A stretch of 64,000 bases of DNA from Hirudo medicinalis (taxonomy: Eukaryota > Annelida > Clitellata > Hirudinida > Hirudinidae): positions 115,323 through 179,322 of the forward strand of contig MPNW01000034.1 of NCBI GenBank assembly GCA_011800805.1, given 5' to 3'. The position numbers and the translations under genes were made by a program. Positions 49,234 through 61,259 of this stretch are shown here, one piece after another. How positions within the stretch are numbered: the stretch's first letter is position 1; every line of letters begins with the position of its first letter. The notes below the pieces were generated by a model. The model saw nothing but the letters and a program-made list of their open reading frames with translations, was not told the DNA's origin and made no database searches.

Positions 49234-51883
49234 AACAATAATNGAGGATTCATCGTGGTGCATATCAGAGAGGATTCATCGTGGTGCATATGAGAGAGGA
49301 TTCATCGTGGTGCATATGAGAGAGGATTCATCGTGGTGCATATCAGAGAGGATTCATCGTGGTGCATATGAGAGAGGATTCATCGTGGTGCATATCAGAG
49401 AGGATTCATCGTGGTGCATATCAGAGAGGATTCATCGTGCCCATACTTATTTGAGGGTGGAACACTATTTATTGAACAATCCAGTCGGGCGTCGCCTTCC
49501 TTGAACTCGAATGGTCCACTTATTATCGCTCAGATCACTTACAGATCTTTGACCCACTTTTATTTCGTTAAAAGTCAATTAAGCACGAGTTTTTCGCAAA
49601 TACGTGTTTTGCATTTTCAAGTTTTAAATATTTAATGAATGTTTAAGTTAAAATGAAGTTTGTTATCAATTGAAAAGGTAACAAGTTCTGCTGATCTCCA
49701 CCTTCTGTGCACGAATTTACACGATTTGAAATTACACGAATTTTCAAAATGAATTAAACGAATTACTCACAAATTGTTCACATTAGCACGAATAATTTGA
49801 TTCTCAATATTTATTTACTCGACGTGATATTGAAGAAAGAATATCGAAGAATAACAAGTCCATGGAGTGAAACATGTCAAAGTGGAATGTTTTCATCTTC
49901 AGATGCAATATGCCTCTGCCATCATTCACTGCCTCGCTTTGATTTGTGCGGAGAAAATCTCCATTTGTCAGGAAAATATAAGAAAATACAAATAATTATA
50001 AAAGAATTCTTAAAATGTGTTTTCAAATTGATGGGGTCAGTAGATGCTGAAATGAAAAGACATACGAGCCGTGAAGTAATTCACTTCCACGAAGCGATGC
50101 CTCAGGCGCTTTGCAAACAGCATCACAACTGTTGGTGTTATTATGATTATAATTACTACGATTATAATTATAACAATTATTATTATTATTATAACAATTA
50201 TTATTATTATTATAACAATTATTATTATTATTATTATAACAATTATTATTATTATTATAACAATTATTATTATTATTATAACAATTATTATTATTATTAT
50301 AACAATTATTATTATTATTATAACAATTATTATTATTATTATAACAATTATTATTATTATTATAATAATTATTATTATTATTATAACAATTATTATTATT
50401 ATTATAATTATTATTATTATTATTATTATTATAACAATTATTATTATTATTATAATAATTAATAATTGCAACAAATGTTATCATTGTAATTACGGTAATC
50501 TATTGCTTGTGTTATTAACTATATTAGGTTTACGATATCGTAATCATCCCAAGGGAAGCTTTCATGGCTTTTAAAGGCAGTTACAATTCTTTCTCTTTGA
50601 AATTTATCTCAGCAACGAGACCATATTGGCTCCATATATTTGGACGGCCGTTCATTTAACTGGCTAATAGAGGAACACCTTGAGAAACTGGACGATATTC
50701 TTACAAAACTTCATCGACTGATAGCATTGCAAGAAGATTCAAGTCGTCTTTGCGAGTTTACAAACTATTAACGCATTTCAAAAGGAGTTGAACTTGTTCT
50801 AAGGAAAATAATGAAGTAACGACAAGCGTTCTAAGCGCCCGCAAGTCAATAATGACGGCATCATTCAACAGATCCATGACATTCCACTTGCTCGTACAAC
50901 CGAGAAAACATCTTTTGAAGCGAGGTAAAGAATGGCAGCAAAAAATTGATAACGAATTGTCAAAGCAATTATTAACCCCTGGATTCCATTGAATGAAGGA
51001 ATAAAACGAGAAAATTAGCGGAATGAATGTCCAGTGATTCGGTTGGAAAGCCTGTCAGTTGCTTTTATTTACAAGACCGCCCTCGAAACAACTTAAGCTC
51101 CTTAAGAACCTAAAAATGGCCCTTCAGGAATGTGTGTTCATTGTAAAAAACAGAGATCAGTCCTTGGTCGGAGCAGGACAAACAGACGTCTGAGTCAGCG
51201 CTAAAACCTCGTATGTTGATTCATAAAAGTCCTCTGGTTGATCAATTGTTTCGAATAATTGAGGCGTATAAAGATCCTCATGTGATTCATGAGCAGGGAC
51301 ACTAAAGTTTCTTTAAATCAACCAACGACGCCCAGGGGAGTTGGATTGGGCAGATTTGCAATCGCCGTGTAATTGCCGAACAATGAAAGAAATTTGTGCA
51401 CATGTCGAAGTCCAAGCACGAAGATGGAAGTCTTTGAATGTCAGATGGAGTCTCACAAACTGGCGCTCAATTGAAACGAGTGAGCAGCTCTCGATGAGCG
51501 AATCACAATGCAGTTGACTAATGGAACATGGCCAAGAGCTGCTGATGGATGGACGTTTGTGTAAAGCACTTGCATGTAATAACTTCCGAGAGGTCTGAAG
51601 AAGGGAACCGAACTACCTTATTCTGCACACGGGAACTGGTCGAACCCGAGAGATTTTTTGATTGTTCTTCAATTTCTCTTCTCACCTTTGCAACTTGTTT
51701 GCGTATTTGTTATTTCAATTCAGAAGCATAAACAACGTAAACGAATTAATGAAGTCGATAAAACAAATAATTGAATAATTGGAAACAAATCAGCTAGCGA
51801 CAGAAATTCAACAACTCACTTGAAAGCGCTCCTGAGCAGAAGTTCGAAAGGAGAACAAGAAACAGTGCTCCCTCTTCTCTCAT
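39676..51883 (-). CDS. Secreted or GPI-anchored three-Ig-domain protein, unnamed
   Basis: Eight phase-consistent exons: 51883-51820, 44621-44298, 44071-43976, 43488-43295, 41971-41803, 41385-41210, 40243-40120 and 39899-39676. They predict about 456 residues. Exon 1 is a signal peptide (MREEGALFLVLLSNFCSGALS), ending in a GTGAGT donor 7.2 kb from exon 2. Ig1 has MECEF, IIWEK and LEDAGNYTCEV. Ig2 has FQCIS and VLRCSVEP. Ig3 has VTLECSV, LYWVID and KYHIEARNAIG, in which the usual second Cys (YxC) is Ile or Glu, so its disulfide is missing. The tail ends in a hydrophobic LNHIVLLVAPFFHAL segment with almost nothing after it, as in GPI-anchor signals. There are several N-x-S/T sites. I recognise the fold but no named orthologue; adhesion or recognition at the cell surface is inference. 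Confidence 0.82.
40930..40985 (+). repeat. (ATT)n microsatellite in the Ig gene
   Basis: Imperfect ATT tract in the intron between the two Ig3 exons. Confidence 0.88.
47270..47405 (+). repeat. CAT/CGT trinucleotide repeat
   Basis: Interspersed CAT and CGT triplets occur over about 135 bp. The resulting poly-Ile/Val/Met frames are artefacts of the repeat. Confidence 0.9.
48990..49055 (+). mobile_element. Partial SINE tail, Leu/Ser-like family
   Basis: The stretch GAAGCGCCCTTGGGAAG followed by GGCGCTATATAAATGG matches the tail segment of copies A and B. The tRNA-like head is reduced to a few bases (CTGCACCGCC). Confidence 0.6.
49135..49240 (+). repeat. (CAA)n microsatellite, about 35 units
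   Basis: Nearly pure CAA, running straight into the undetermined base at 49243 and then into a different tandem repeat. Confidence 0.95.
49244..49438 (+). repeat. 26-bp minisatellite, about 7.5 copies
   Basis: The unit begins gaggattcatcgtggtgcat and ends atcaga or atgaga. Copies start at 49244, 49270, 49296, 49322, 49348, 49374, 49400 and a truncated one at 49426. The only variable position seen is c/g in 'atSaga'. There is no spacer between copies. Confidence 0.95.
50165..50460 (+). repeat. 21-bp higher-order repeat of ATT triplets
   Basis: The unit is ataacaattattattattat(t), repeated about 13 times with occasional gain or loss of one ATT. Period 21, with the regular 'aacaatt' interruption, marks it as a minisatellite rather than plain (ATT)n. 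Confidence 0.92.
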
Positions 51884-54800
51884 GTTACCTATTTATTTTA
51901 GACACGTCAATTTTCAATATCAACAGAAAATATTACTATTATTAGTTCAGTAGACTTGGATGAGTAAAAGTAATTTGTTAGGAGATGTTCGTCGATCCAA
52001 ATGCAAAGGTGGAACGGATCATAAATCATGGTCAGTCTCCTTAATTCATTACCTGTCCCCATTTATTTGTTTGCCAACCGACTTGGATCGACTTTCCCTC
52101 AAAGAGATTGAATTTTTTTCTTCCAGCAAATGAGGTTGGATTTGAATCCTCGCCGTTTAGAGCTCGGACGCGTAAAATATGAGAAGGAAATTTTACGGAA
52201 TTAACCGGATTTCTTTCTGAAAATGATGGATGAGAGAAAATTAAGAAATTGCAACCATCTCGGACTGCAATTGAAAGTGATTTATTAACCGACACCAAGC
52301 AGCACTCGGCGACTGGATTGCAATATCTGGAATGGCCACCTCACCCATCATTTCAACCCAACAATGCTGCAAATTACACGTTCTACCCTAGCACTGGTTT
52401 ATTTCACGATCCAAGAGGACAAATTAATCGCTTATTGTAGAGTCGTAATGCGAATATAAACTTTCTTGTTCGAGTTTAACGTACCGAGTTAGAGGCAGTT
52501 GAAGAAGTGGTACGACATATTTTTAACATGGCACAGAGGTTCTAAGAATTATTAACTAGCAGAAATATTGCCTGAGAATAACGATCTAAACACAATTGGT
52601 CGATTAAAAAGCAAAAGCATAAATTAACTTTTACTAATTAAACATAAAACCTCACGCGGAAGAGGATGAGACAGTTTCGTTCCATGTTTTTCCTTGTCAG
52701 CTTCCTAGGACCCGCTCCAGTTGCCTGCGTAATCTGTTGAACTCTTCTTAGAATCGGACCGGAGATTTTATAGCGGACGGATGGCATCGTATTTCACGCA
52801 GCCATCTTTTGCTTACTCGGGACTTTATTCTGACACTGGACAGAAATATCTGCAGTCAGACCGCGACAAACGATGATTTAAAACAAAATATGCTGCACCT
52901 TTGTGCTACCGGGAGACTAATTGCTTGCAGTTACTCCTCGACTCGGACTGATTAAAACTCCGGGGATATTGTACCTCAATTAATCAGCCACTCAACAACT
53001 CATTAACGACTCGAAACCATTCACCTGCATTTGCTTTCCGTGCTCGGGAAACAATCGTTACTCACTAACCAGTCTCAAGTTGCAGTATCTTTAAAATCTT
53101 TAAAATGAAGAGTAAGATTTAAGAATTTATCTTCATTTGTTACAAACACGAGGACTCGGTCGATAGAATTTCAAAAATAAAATTTCAAAAAATGAGAGAG
53201 TCCCCGAATGGAAAGGCACCTGCCACTCAAATGGATGACTACCGGGCTTCGTCGGTACGAGAAGCGACCACGATATTAATTTTCCTCCAGCGAGCCTTGG
53301 TTATTTAAAGCATTTCAATGCCGAATATTTCGACCATCTCGTCTCACATGATTCTTCATCTTGGACGAGTAAACTGCCGGCGGTCATATTTCATTCTTGT
53401 TGGAGTGCGGACTTTCTAAATATAAAATGAATTCGTTTCCATGATTATTTCAGTCGATGGCTTTAGATTTGTCTTCAAAATCAAATAAGTGCGTCCTTCT
53501 GAATAATGAAACAGAAGCATCAATATTGTTAGCATTATTATTCCTTTTACTAATAATAAACTAAATCTATTCGTTTTTATTAAATTAATTTTTACTGATA
53601 GTTTTAAGTTTAAAGTTTTTTTTTTGTAAAAATATTCATGCATGAACCTAAACATTGTCTTATAAGATTCGTTTAGACTTTTATTCTCTTAAAAAGCAGC
53701 CAATTAATTGATGGTTGCAGAGAATTTAGTCCTAATAAATATGAGTGTTTACTCTTAAATTGCATACCATTACAAATATAAAAAACAAACAATCATATCA
53801 AATGAAGATAACTTGAGAATTGTTGTGTTGATAACATTCATGAACAACATCACGACCGACGCTTTTAATTTTAGCAAATGAATGTCACGAATGACCACCC
53901 TGCAAGATGATTTGACATAACTACAAAGAAGCTAATAGAATGGAATTAATTTGAATAAAATGAGCTAAAATTTTCAAAGTTATTTACGAAATAATCGGTC
54001 ATTATTATCATCTAGGACCGGTGTAGAATAATAAGTAATAATAATAATAGAATAATAAACACCACTTGGACATGTTTACATGTTCAGGTAATGTTTGTAT
54101 TTGGTAACCGTGCAGAATAGCATCATATAGTACAATAATGAAACCATTAACTACCAATATAATATTTATTTTTTATATTTAACATGTTGTTGTTATTTAT
54201 TTAAACAAAATAATTTCAAATAACTTGTAGCCGATCGAACACTTTCTTTACACCGACGTTTGTTTTGCAGCATCAAGTTGAAGACACCTTTAGAATGTAA
54301 AGTTTAAATGTCATTATTTCTTGACATTATCGAAGTCATTACTTTGAATAAGTTTAATATTCAACAGAATGCGATGTCAACACCCACACGATCGTCACCG
54401 CTACTGCTTACGACATGAAAAAGTCGTTCAAAATCACAAAATGCCAGCGATTAATTGCTCGTTTGTTCAATTTTGTGTCGACGAAGACCTCAGTTTTGTC
54501 AGCGTTTTAATTGTCAGCTGCAGAAGAAAGTCGAAATGAAGAGGAAGAGGAAGAGGAAGTCTTTATGTTGTTGGAAGGCAATAAAAAGCGGAAAAATTGC
54601 CAGGGATTTAATTGGCAAGCAGGACGCATAATAAATAGCGCGCCATGTGCGGATGACGTCAAATTTGAAAATGGACAAACAGTAAACAAAACACGAGCGG
54701 AAATTACGACCGGGTCACGTGATCAAACGATATGACGAAGATGTGAAGAGAATGAGGATGAAGAGGACGAAAATGAAGATGAGGATGAAGATGAGGATGG

Positions 54801-55371
54801 GGGGGGGGTTGATCAAGGCACGATCATCGGAAGGTCTTCAGTCCTTCTTTGTCCATCTTTTCACGCTTTAACCATTAAACTTCGACTCCTTGCTTGGCAG
54901 ATTCACTCGACAACTAATTAAATATTAACAACAACATTTAGAGCATCTTTTGTTATTTGTTAACAATTTCAAATAGCTGTGGTTTCCATTGGCAAGTTGT
55001 TTTGGTAAATGCAAAGTGAGTGGGAAACGTAAGCTTTGAATCTGCTGATACTCGGAAGGTTTATCTCGCAACAGTCATCATTATTTTTAATTCAATAATA
55101 TTTGTTCGGCATCATTATCATCATCTTCATTCTATCTGTATTGTTACTGCTCTGCACAAAAATATTTATTATGGTTGTCATTATTACTACTACTACTACT
55201 ATTAATTCCGTGTCGTGCTGAACGTGGTCGAGAATATATTGGAGGATTTCTCCTTTAAAGGTTTTTTCTTACTGTTTTATATCCTCCTTTTGGTTAAATC
55301 GAAAGCATTTACAAACTTAACGATTGAAACATTAAAAGTTGTAATGAGTTTAAATTAATTTCTCATCGTTT
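51884..55371. other. Intergenic, upstream of the Ig-domain gene
   Basis: I found no exon with a recognised family. It includes a GA/GAT-rich purine stretch with a G-run (54725-54810). It probably contains the Ig-gene promoter just right of 51883. Confidence 0.45.
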
Positions 55372-55482
55372 ATTACGTCCGTTGCATTACCAGATGATCA
55401 GGACGGTGCTCCTGCACTGGATTCGAATCCGTGCCGCCATCGTGAGAGGAGGATGTCTTAATTATTAGACCATGCGGGAGAA
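55372..55482 (-). mobile_element. tRNA-Glu-derived SINE, copy 2
   Basis: On the minus strand it shares with copy 1 CCGCATGGTC near the head, CTCTCACGATGGC, a B box GGATTCGAATCC, AGGAGCACCGTCC, ATCATCTG and the end TGCAACGGACG. Short direct repeats catcgttt flank it (55364-55371 and 55483-55490), a plausible target-site duplication. Divergence from copy 1 is visible in the A-box half. Confidence 0.85.
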
Positions 55483-55490
55483 CATCGTTT

Positions 55491-58400
55491 GTTAAACTGA
55501 ATAAATTACTTTTAAATTAGATTTAGAAGCGCTTAAAAAATAAAATTGTTTATTTTTACTTTTAAACGAGCAATTACTATCAGCAAACAGAGTTTAGCGA
55601 AAACATTTGAATTTGAAGAATAGTTGTGGAAACAAGCAACAACTACAAATTGTAAGTATGGAGTCGGATGCTCTGAGTTTGACCACACAAATCTCACTGA
55701 AGTTGGACAAACAACAACTTCTATTTCAATTCGGTGTTTGAATTTGAAGCTGATCATATTTCTTTGAATTCTGCGGAATCCTTGTCTTCTGCTGAATGAT
55801 GGAAATATTTTCTTCTCTTTGAAATATTTCTTAAGCTCGCATTAGTTACGTTTCCAAACAGAATTGTTTCTTTTTTTGCTTTCACTTTTAAAATATGAAG
55901 ATAAAATAAAAGCGACGTATTTTGATTACAATTATAAGAAAATGAAAAGTGTGACAAAGCAATGTGCGTGACATTTGAGATGAGCGATGCATTGTTTTTC
56001 AATTTTTTTCCAACCTTCCTATCACAAGGTTCACAGGAAGACTGGGTTTGTTCGTCTGGCAATAAATCGAGCATAACAGCGAGGCGAGGAGTCAATTGAG
56101 GAGTCGAGATAATTGTGATTTATTGTTTTGATTTTCAACTTTTATATTTCACGCCATCTGCCACATCCCATGTGTTGTTTTCAATTTCAACCGACAGAGG
56201 TCGACGGACGCCCTTGTTTCAGTCTGCCATTTTTCTTATAAGAAATAAATTAAATATTGAACGACAAATATTTCCTCCCTTAATACTTATTATTACACCT
56301 GTATGAGTCTTTAAATGCGAATGAGTTAGTATATCGCTCGAGTGAACTGTTATCCTACAATCAATAGACGAATATCCTAAAGGTTGGCGAGGTTATTGGA
56401 GCTGGCAACATGCTGCTGCTCCCATTACGAGTTTCCTCTCCCAAGCCTCATTAAGCGGGATGGCTTTCGCGGTTCTTCGCTCGAAGGGGAGTGAATCAAC
56501 GAGCGGTCTTCATCGCTTCAAATGACTAAATGCGAGTGGAGGTTTATCGGGACTTGAAAGATTTGCTCCATAACTTTACCACTGTCATCGCCGAAAAAAG
56601 CTAAAGTCTGAAAATGCCAGGCTTTTTGAGTAATTTCGTTTCATTTTAAATTGAATTGAAATTTTATTCCACTCGTTGTGATGATCTGTTGGTTCGAGTG
56701 ATCATTAATATCTCGAGAAGATGAAGGGGAAGTGGAGGAGGAATGAATGTGAAGTTGATTAATCATGGAGGCAGATTCATCACCGCTCAGAGACTACACC
56801 GACGAAACCCTATTATTACCTCGGTTGACCCCCATATGCTTCGCCTCGATTATCGAGAAACGATCGGATTAAAGGAAACTCTCCTGACGAGGAGGTCGTA
56901 AATAATTCTTCTCCTCAATGTTACTGCCCTGAATTTTTCATATCTTTAGATGTAGATGCATTGGTTGAAATGTCGAAGCGCTATCGACCATCGCCACCAT
57001 CACCATCGCCATCGACCACTAATAACATACCATCAACAGAGTTCCGTAGGACAAACCGACTTTTTAATTTGGCAAAATAATAGCATTTGATTTTCCGAGT
57101 CGTCGTCAATAAATCTCACTCTGCTTCTTATCGAAGGTCGAATGAATGACTTTAATCAAGTTTCCTATTTACGATCCAGCAGAGGTGTCCGGTTTATTTA
57201 AGTCGGAAACTTTTTCCTAACGGAGCGAGCAGAGTCTAAAACTCTATTTGATTTCAAGCATAGCTTATCTCCTCCGATTGATTAGGAGCAGATCTTTTGC
57301 ATCGAAGCAGACTTTTTTGTTACTCGATGTTCCTTGGACCATTACCGAGCCATTCATTTTATCCATTTTGTGCTAATTTTTGCGCTGCGATATTTGTGAC
57401 TGAAGTTTTTACCAGGTCAAATTCTCAGGGAAACTTCTGAAGTTCGCAAATCTTTTTTCGAAAGATGTTCGTATATTGAAATTTGTTGTCCTTTTAAAAG
57501 TTTTGCAAATAAGTGCATTCTGGATGAGACGTGAAGTTCCTGTGGGAAGTCGGTGAGAGGTGACAATGTGAGGATATATTAAATCTTTAACCAATTAATT
57601 TTTATCTGGATGTGGATTTCTCATCCTATCCGATGATATTTATTGATTCTTCATTTTTGACAACTCGCAAAAGTCTGTTGTTCTTTTATGTTTATTTATT
57701 TTTACTTTTGTAATTTTATTTCTAATGCCTTAAAAATTAATGACGATTTAGAAACCTCTTGTTGGTCTGAATAAGTATTTAAAAAGGTCCGAAATGCTTT
57801 CGAGACTTCCTGTCAATAAATCAAAGGTAGCAGGGTGAAACCTTCTTAGAAAACATATTTTAAAACTCTCCTTTTAAACAAAAAAACGAGAAGAACGCAG
57901 ATCCTTCGGGTTGAAGTTTTTTTTCGAATTAATACCTTTCCGAATTCTTGGTGACTTTTTGTCTTTTATTGAGTATCATGTTTGCTTCACTTCTCGTCCG
58001 AACTTCACTCGGAATTCATTTAGGAAACACTTTTCAAGAAAATATTAACAGAGCTATTCACAAAAGTTTGTTTTAGGGTTTCTATAAAAGTCATGATCAG
58101 TATACACCATTATTATTATTTTCATTACATATTGTAATGAAATATGTAATAATATTAATTATAAAAATAATTGAATAATATTTGAAGCTAAGAATTCTTT
58201 GCAGCTATAAAGAATGGTCAGCTTTATTTACTAGAGACACAAATTAGGCGCCTCTGACGCTATGCAAATGGCGCATTATAAATTAACTATTATTAATTTG
58301 ACGTTATATTAAGTCATTTTCTAATGGAATAACAGACGGATTTCGAAGAACTGCAAAAACATTACGTGACTTGAAGCTTCGATTTAATGTTCACGTGTTA

Positions 58401-59391
58401 TTGAGTGATGATTAAATCTTGTTTGAAATTTCAACCGTGGCAGTTGTTTGTCCTGGTACGACCGACGGAGCGTAATTCAAGATGAAGGAGGAACCGTGGG
58501 GAAATTGGCCCTAAAACCTGCACTTGCTTGTTACGTGTGCCACAATAACCTGGCTTTCCGCGATCAGCTTTCATGTTGCTGCAGGAGATATTTAACAAAA
58601 CAAAACAAAAAAATCATTGGCATTAATTGATACTCATGAATTCCAGTTACGCTCAAATATCCCGAAGGTACTCCAACTTCAAACATCATAGCAATCTCTT
58701 CGATATGGAAACTGTCGTGCAGATAAGAGACAATGCAATACATTTAGGACTTTATCATTTGATGGTCGCTTTGAATTAGCAAGAAAGTTGTAAATCACGA
58801 ACTCGGATCCAATTAAAGCCAGCCGATCGAGTTTTGCACCACAGTTCTTTTATCATTACTGTGTGCCTGGAATACATTATCACCTTTCAACTTGATTTGT
58901 TATCGTTGTTATTTTTATTATTAGTAGTAATTTATTATTAATGTTGTAATAATTATCATTATTATTATTATTATTAAAACTGTGGTCATTACTACTTTTA
59001 GTTTTACAATTAGTTCTTATGAAATAGAAGACTGAAAAAGTCTTAAGGGGAATAAAACAAGAGGTCGTTTAATTAATTAAGATTCTAAGTTATTCTTCAA
59101 CTTCAGTAACAAGTTCTTAAACTTTGATAAACACAATTTGACTTTTTTATATCTTTAAGCTATTAATAACGAATAATTTCAAGCAGACAAGCATCTTCCT
59201 GTGGAGATGTTTGTATGAAATTCATGTTTGGTCAAAGGAGTCTACCATGCAACTCCGATGATGATTAGTTCTTTAAGCTAACCAACCAGAAGTCCCATTC
59301 AATTCCAAAATAAACATATACAAAAAGGTTTTTTAAACTTCCCTTGTTGAACTGCTGTTATACTTTCTTCGTAGCCAATATGAAAAACATG
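55491..59391. other. Intergenic, no gene recognised
   Basis: Moderately complex sequence with short frames only. A tail-only SINE fragment lies at about 58246-58285. The CATCGCCAC-type triplets near 56990-57015 are a small imperfect repeat. Confidence 0.4.
58246..58285 (+). mobile_element. 5'-truncated SINE tail, Leu/Ser-like family
   Basis: The stretch GGCGCCTCTGACGCTATGC followed by AAATGGCGCATTATAAAT matches the last about 40 bases of copies A and B. The head is absent. Confidence 0.6.
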
Positions 59392-59878
59392 CAGGGAAAA
59401 GTGGGGTAAAATGGGGTACTTAAGGGAGATCATTTGCTACGTTCACAATTTCATTCACAATGATTACAAATTTGCATGAAAAGAACACTTTGGTGTGTGA
59501 AGAAAATAATGGTAAAAAGTTTCAAAAATTTTATTTAAATAACTTTATGGTTTAAGAAAACGTCATAAATTTCTAATTTTTCCCCAGGCGTGGGGCAAAA
59601 TGGAGTACGTTTTACTAAAAATTGAAACAAAATGTAACAAATCACATGGAAATATAAATGTTCAGTCCACATAAATTTCTGATATAAAGTTAAGATTTTT
59701 ATCCGATTCATCCACTCAGGCACATGAGTAATAGGCCCATCTGTGGCCAGGCCACCCAACTTTCCCTACTCTGAGAGTACAACTCTTTGCAGGACAAACA
59801 ACTTACACCGTCCTCCTTCTTGCTTTTAGGTACCATGTTCTTTTTTAATTTTCTTGTCTTTGGTGTTCTTTTCCTTTG

Positions 59879-59915
<37 letters not shown>

Positions 59916-61035
59916 AATAATAACAATAATAATAATAATAATAATAGCGATAATAATAATAATAATAATAAATAATAGTTAATTCGTAAGGCATTAGAGG
60001 CATCCATTAATTATTCTTTTGTAAGGGGAGGATGTCAACACGGCAGATTTGCCTCGATGTTTAAAAATTCTTTTATGATAAATTTCTTTTTGGATTGGTA
60101 GGATAATGTTTGGTGAAACGGTGACTGGGCCAACAGGATGCTGGGAGTTGGTAGAAGTCCTGGGATGGCAGAAGGGCTGGGGAAGGCAAAAGGGCTGGTG
60201 GCAGCAGAGCTGGAAGCATCCTCAGGCATATCTGTTGCCTTTGCTGTCACAAAGTCTACTTCAGTAAAAACACATCTGTCAACAGGCCATGCGCATGATT
60301 TTTTAAAGCCATTTATGGCATTAGTCATGGTAGCTGATTCTAAGAAAGCAGTTCCAAAAAGGGATGCTATATGGAACTGTGTGACAACACAGGATGTTGC
60401 CGCAACCATTTTCTGAGAGCATGGTTATAATAGGTACTATAATAGGTTTCATAAAGTAGAAAAAGCCTTGCAATATGGACGCTGTTTGCTTATAAATATA
60501 AAACGATGAATGTAACTCCTCCTAATGTTAATTTAAAAGTGATATCTTTGAAAACCTATAAAAGAATAATGTGAGAACATTATTTGATGAGGTATAACGT
60601 AAAATTATGTCCACAATAAATTAACTGACAATATAAGGTATCGCATCATAATGATCCAAAAGCCGTACCCAATTGCGCCCATTTGGTAGTGGAACAGAAA
60701 GCAAGTCCAAGCAAAAAATGTCTAAAGTAGATCTAACCAATCGAGTATATCTTGTAGTCAATAAAATACTTGGCCAACAGGATAATTTTTAAGTTTATTT
60801 TACTTGTTAAGACACTGTCCTAAATATCTTGTAATCAAAAATATGTTCAGCGTCAATCTAGCAAATATATTTACTAGATAAAAACGCTGCAGATGAAAAT
60901 AATTTTTAGTGATGTGGTCGTCTTTTCACATGATATTACAAAGCCAATCACTGCTGGGATGATTTGATGCTTTAAATATGTTTTTTAGCGATTTCCAATT
61001 TTGCCCCAGTGCCCCATTTCACCCCACTTTCCTCT
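59392..61035 (-). mobile_element. Defective pogo/Tigger-type DNA transposon
   Basis: The left end CAGGGAAAAGTGGGGTAAAA and the reverse complement of the right end, AGAGGAAAGTGGGGTGAAAT, are terminal inverted repeats about 25 bp long, both continuing with TGGGG. Further inward copies of the GGGGCAAAATGG motif occur near 59590. On the minus strand, 60409-60035 encodes NAINGFKKSCAWPVDRCVF followed by TEVDFV, matching the C-terminal half of Tigger/pogo DDE transposases. 59870-59720 encodes KKEDGVSCLSCKELYSQSRES, as in their Cys-rich tail. An (AAT)n expansion (59881-59973) lies between the two frames, and the N-terminal DNA-binding part and most of the DDE domain are missing. The copy is non-functional. 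Confidence 0.88.
59881..59973 (+). repeat. (AAT)n microsatellite inside the pogo element
   Basis: About 30 AAT units with a few AAC/ACT/GCG interruptions. It produces the poly-Asn and poly-Leu frames seen here. Confidence 0.93.
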
Positions 61036-61259
61036 ATAAAATTACGTAACTATTGCATTAACTTTGTTTACAAAAGCTGGCCTGATCACCTAGTTGTGCA
61101 AAGGACATCAATAAAATGTTATTATTGGAACTGGACTGACGGTCTCAATAAAACGAATCACACCAAAAACATCATAAAATTCTAATCTAAGTAGTATTAG
61201 CACTAAAAGGAGTATTTAATAATCTAATCTGGATAAAAAAAAACTGGACTAAGTTCAGT
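61036..61259. other. 3' flank of the SLC5 gene
   Basis: A short noncoding stretch between the pogo insertion and the SLC5 stop codon. No clear AATAAA is visible in sense orientation, so the transposon may supply or lie close to the poly(A) site. Confidence 0.4.

Larger units (their letters stand above)
44622..51819 (-). other. 7.2-kb first intron of the Ig-domain gene
   Basis: It is moderately GC-richer than its surroundings at 44.7-46.9 kb. It contains CAT/CGT (47270-47405), CAA (49135-49240), a 26-bp minisatellite (49244-49438) and a 21-bp minisatellite (50165-50460). Open frames such as 45687-46118 on the plus strand (143 codons) have no recognised family and are not called genes. Intronic enhancers are possible but not visible. 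Confidence 0.6.

Noticed and set aside
49244..49438. Regular 26-bp repeats considered as a CRISPR array
   Set aside because: Copies are contiguous with no spacers, and the window is an intron-rich animal genome.
50023..50574. Long poly-Ile, poly-Asn and poly-Tyr frames
   Set aside because: All derive from the 21-bp ATT repeat; three frames are open at once for that reason alone.
52249..52440. Short plus-strand frame upstream of the Ig gene
   Set aside because: No homologue recognised and no splice partners.
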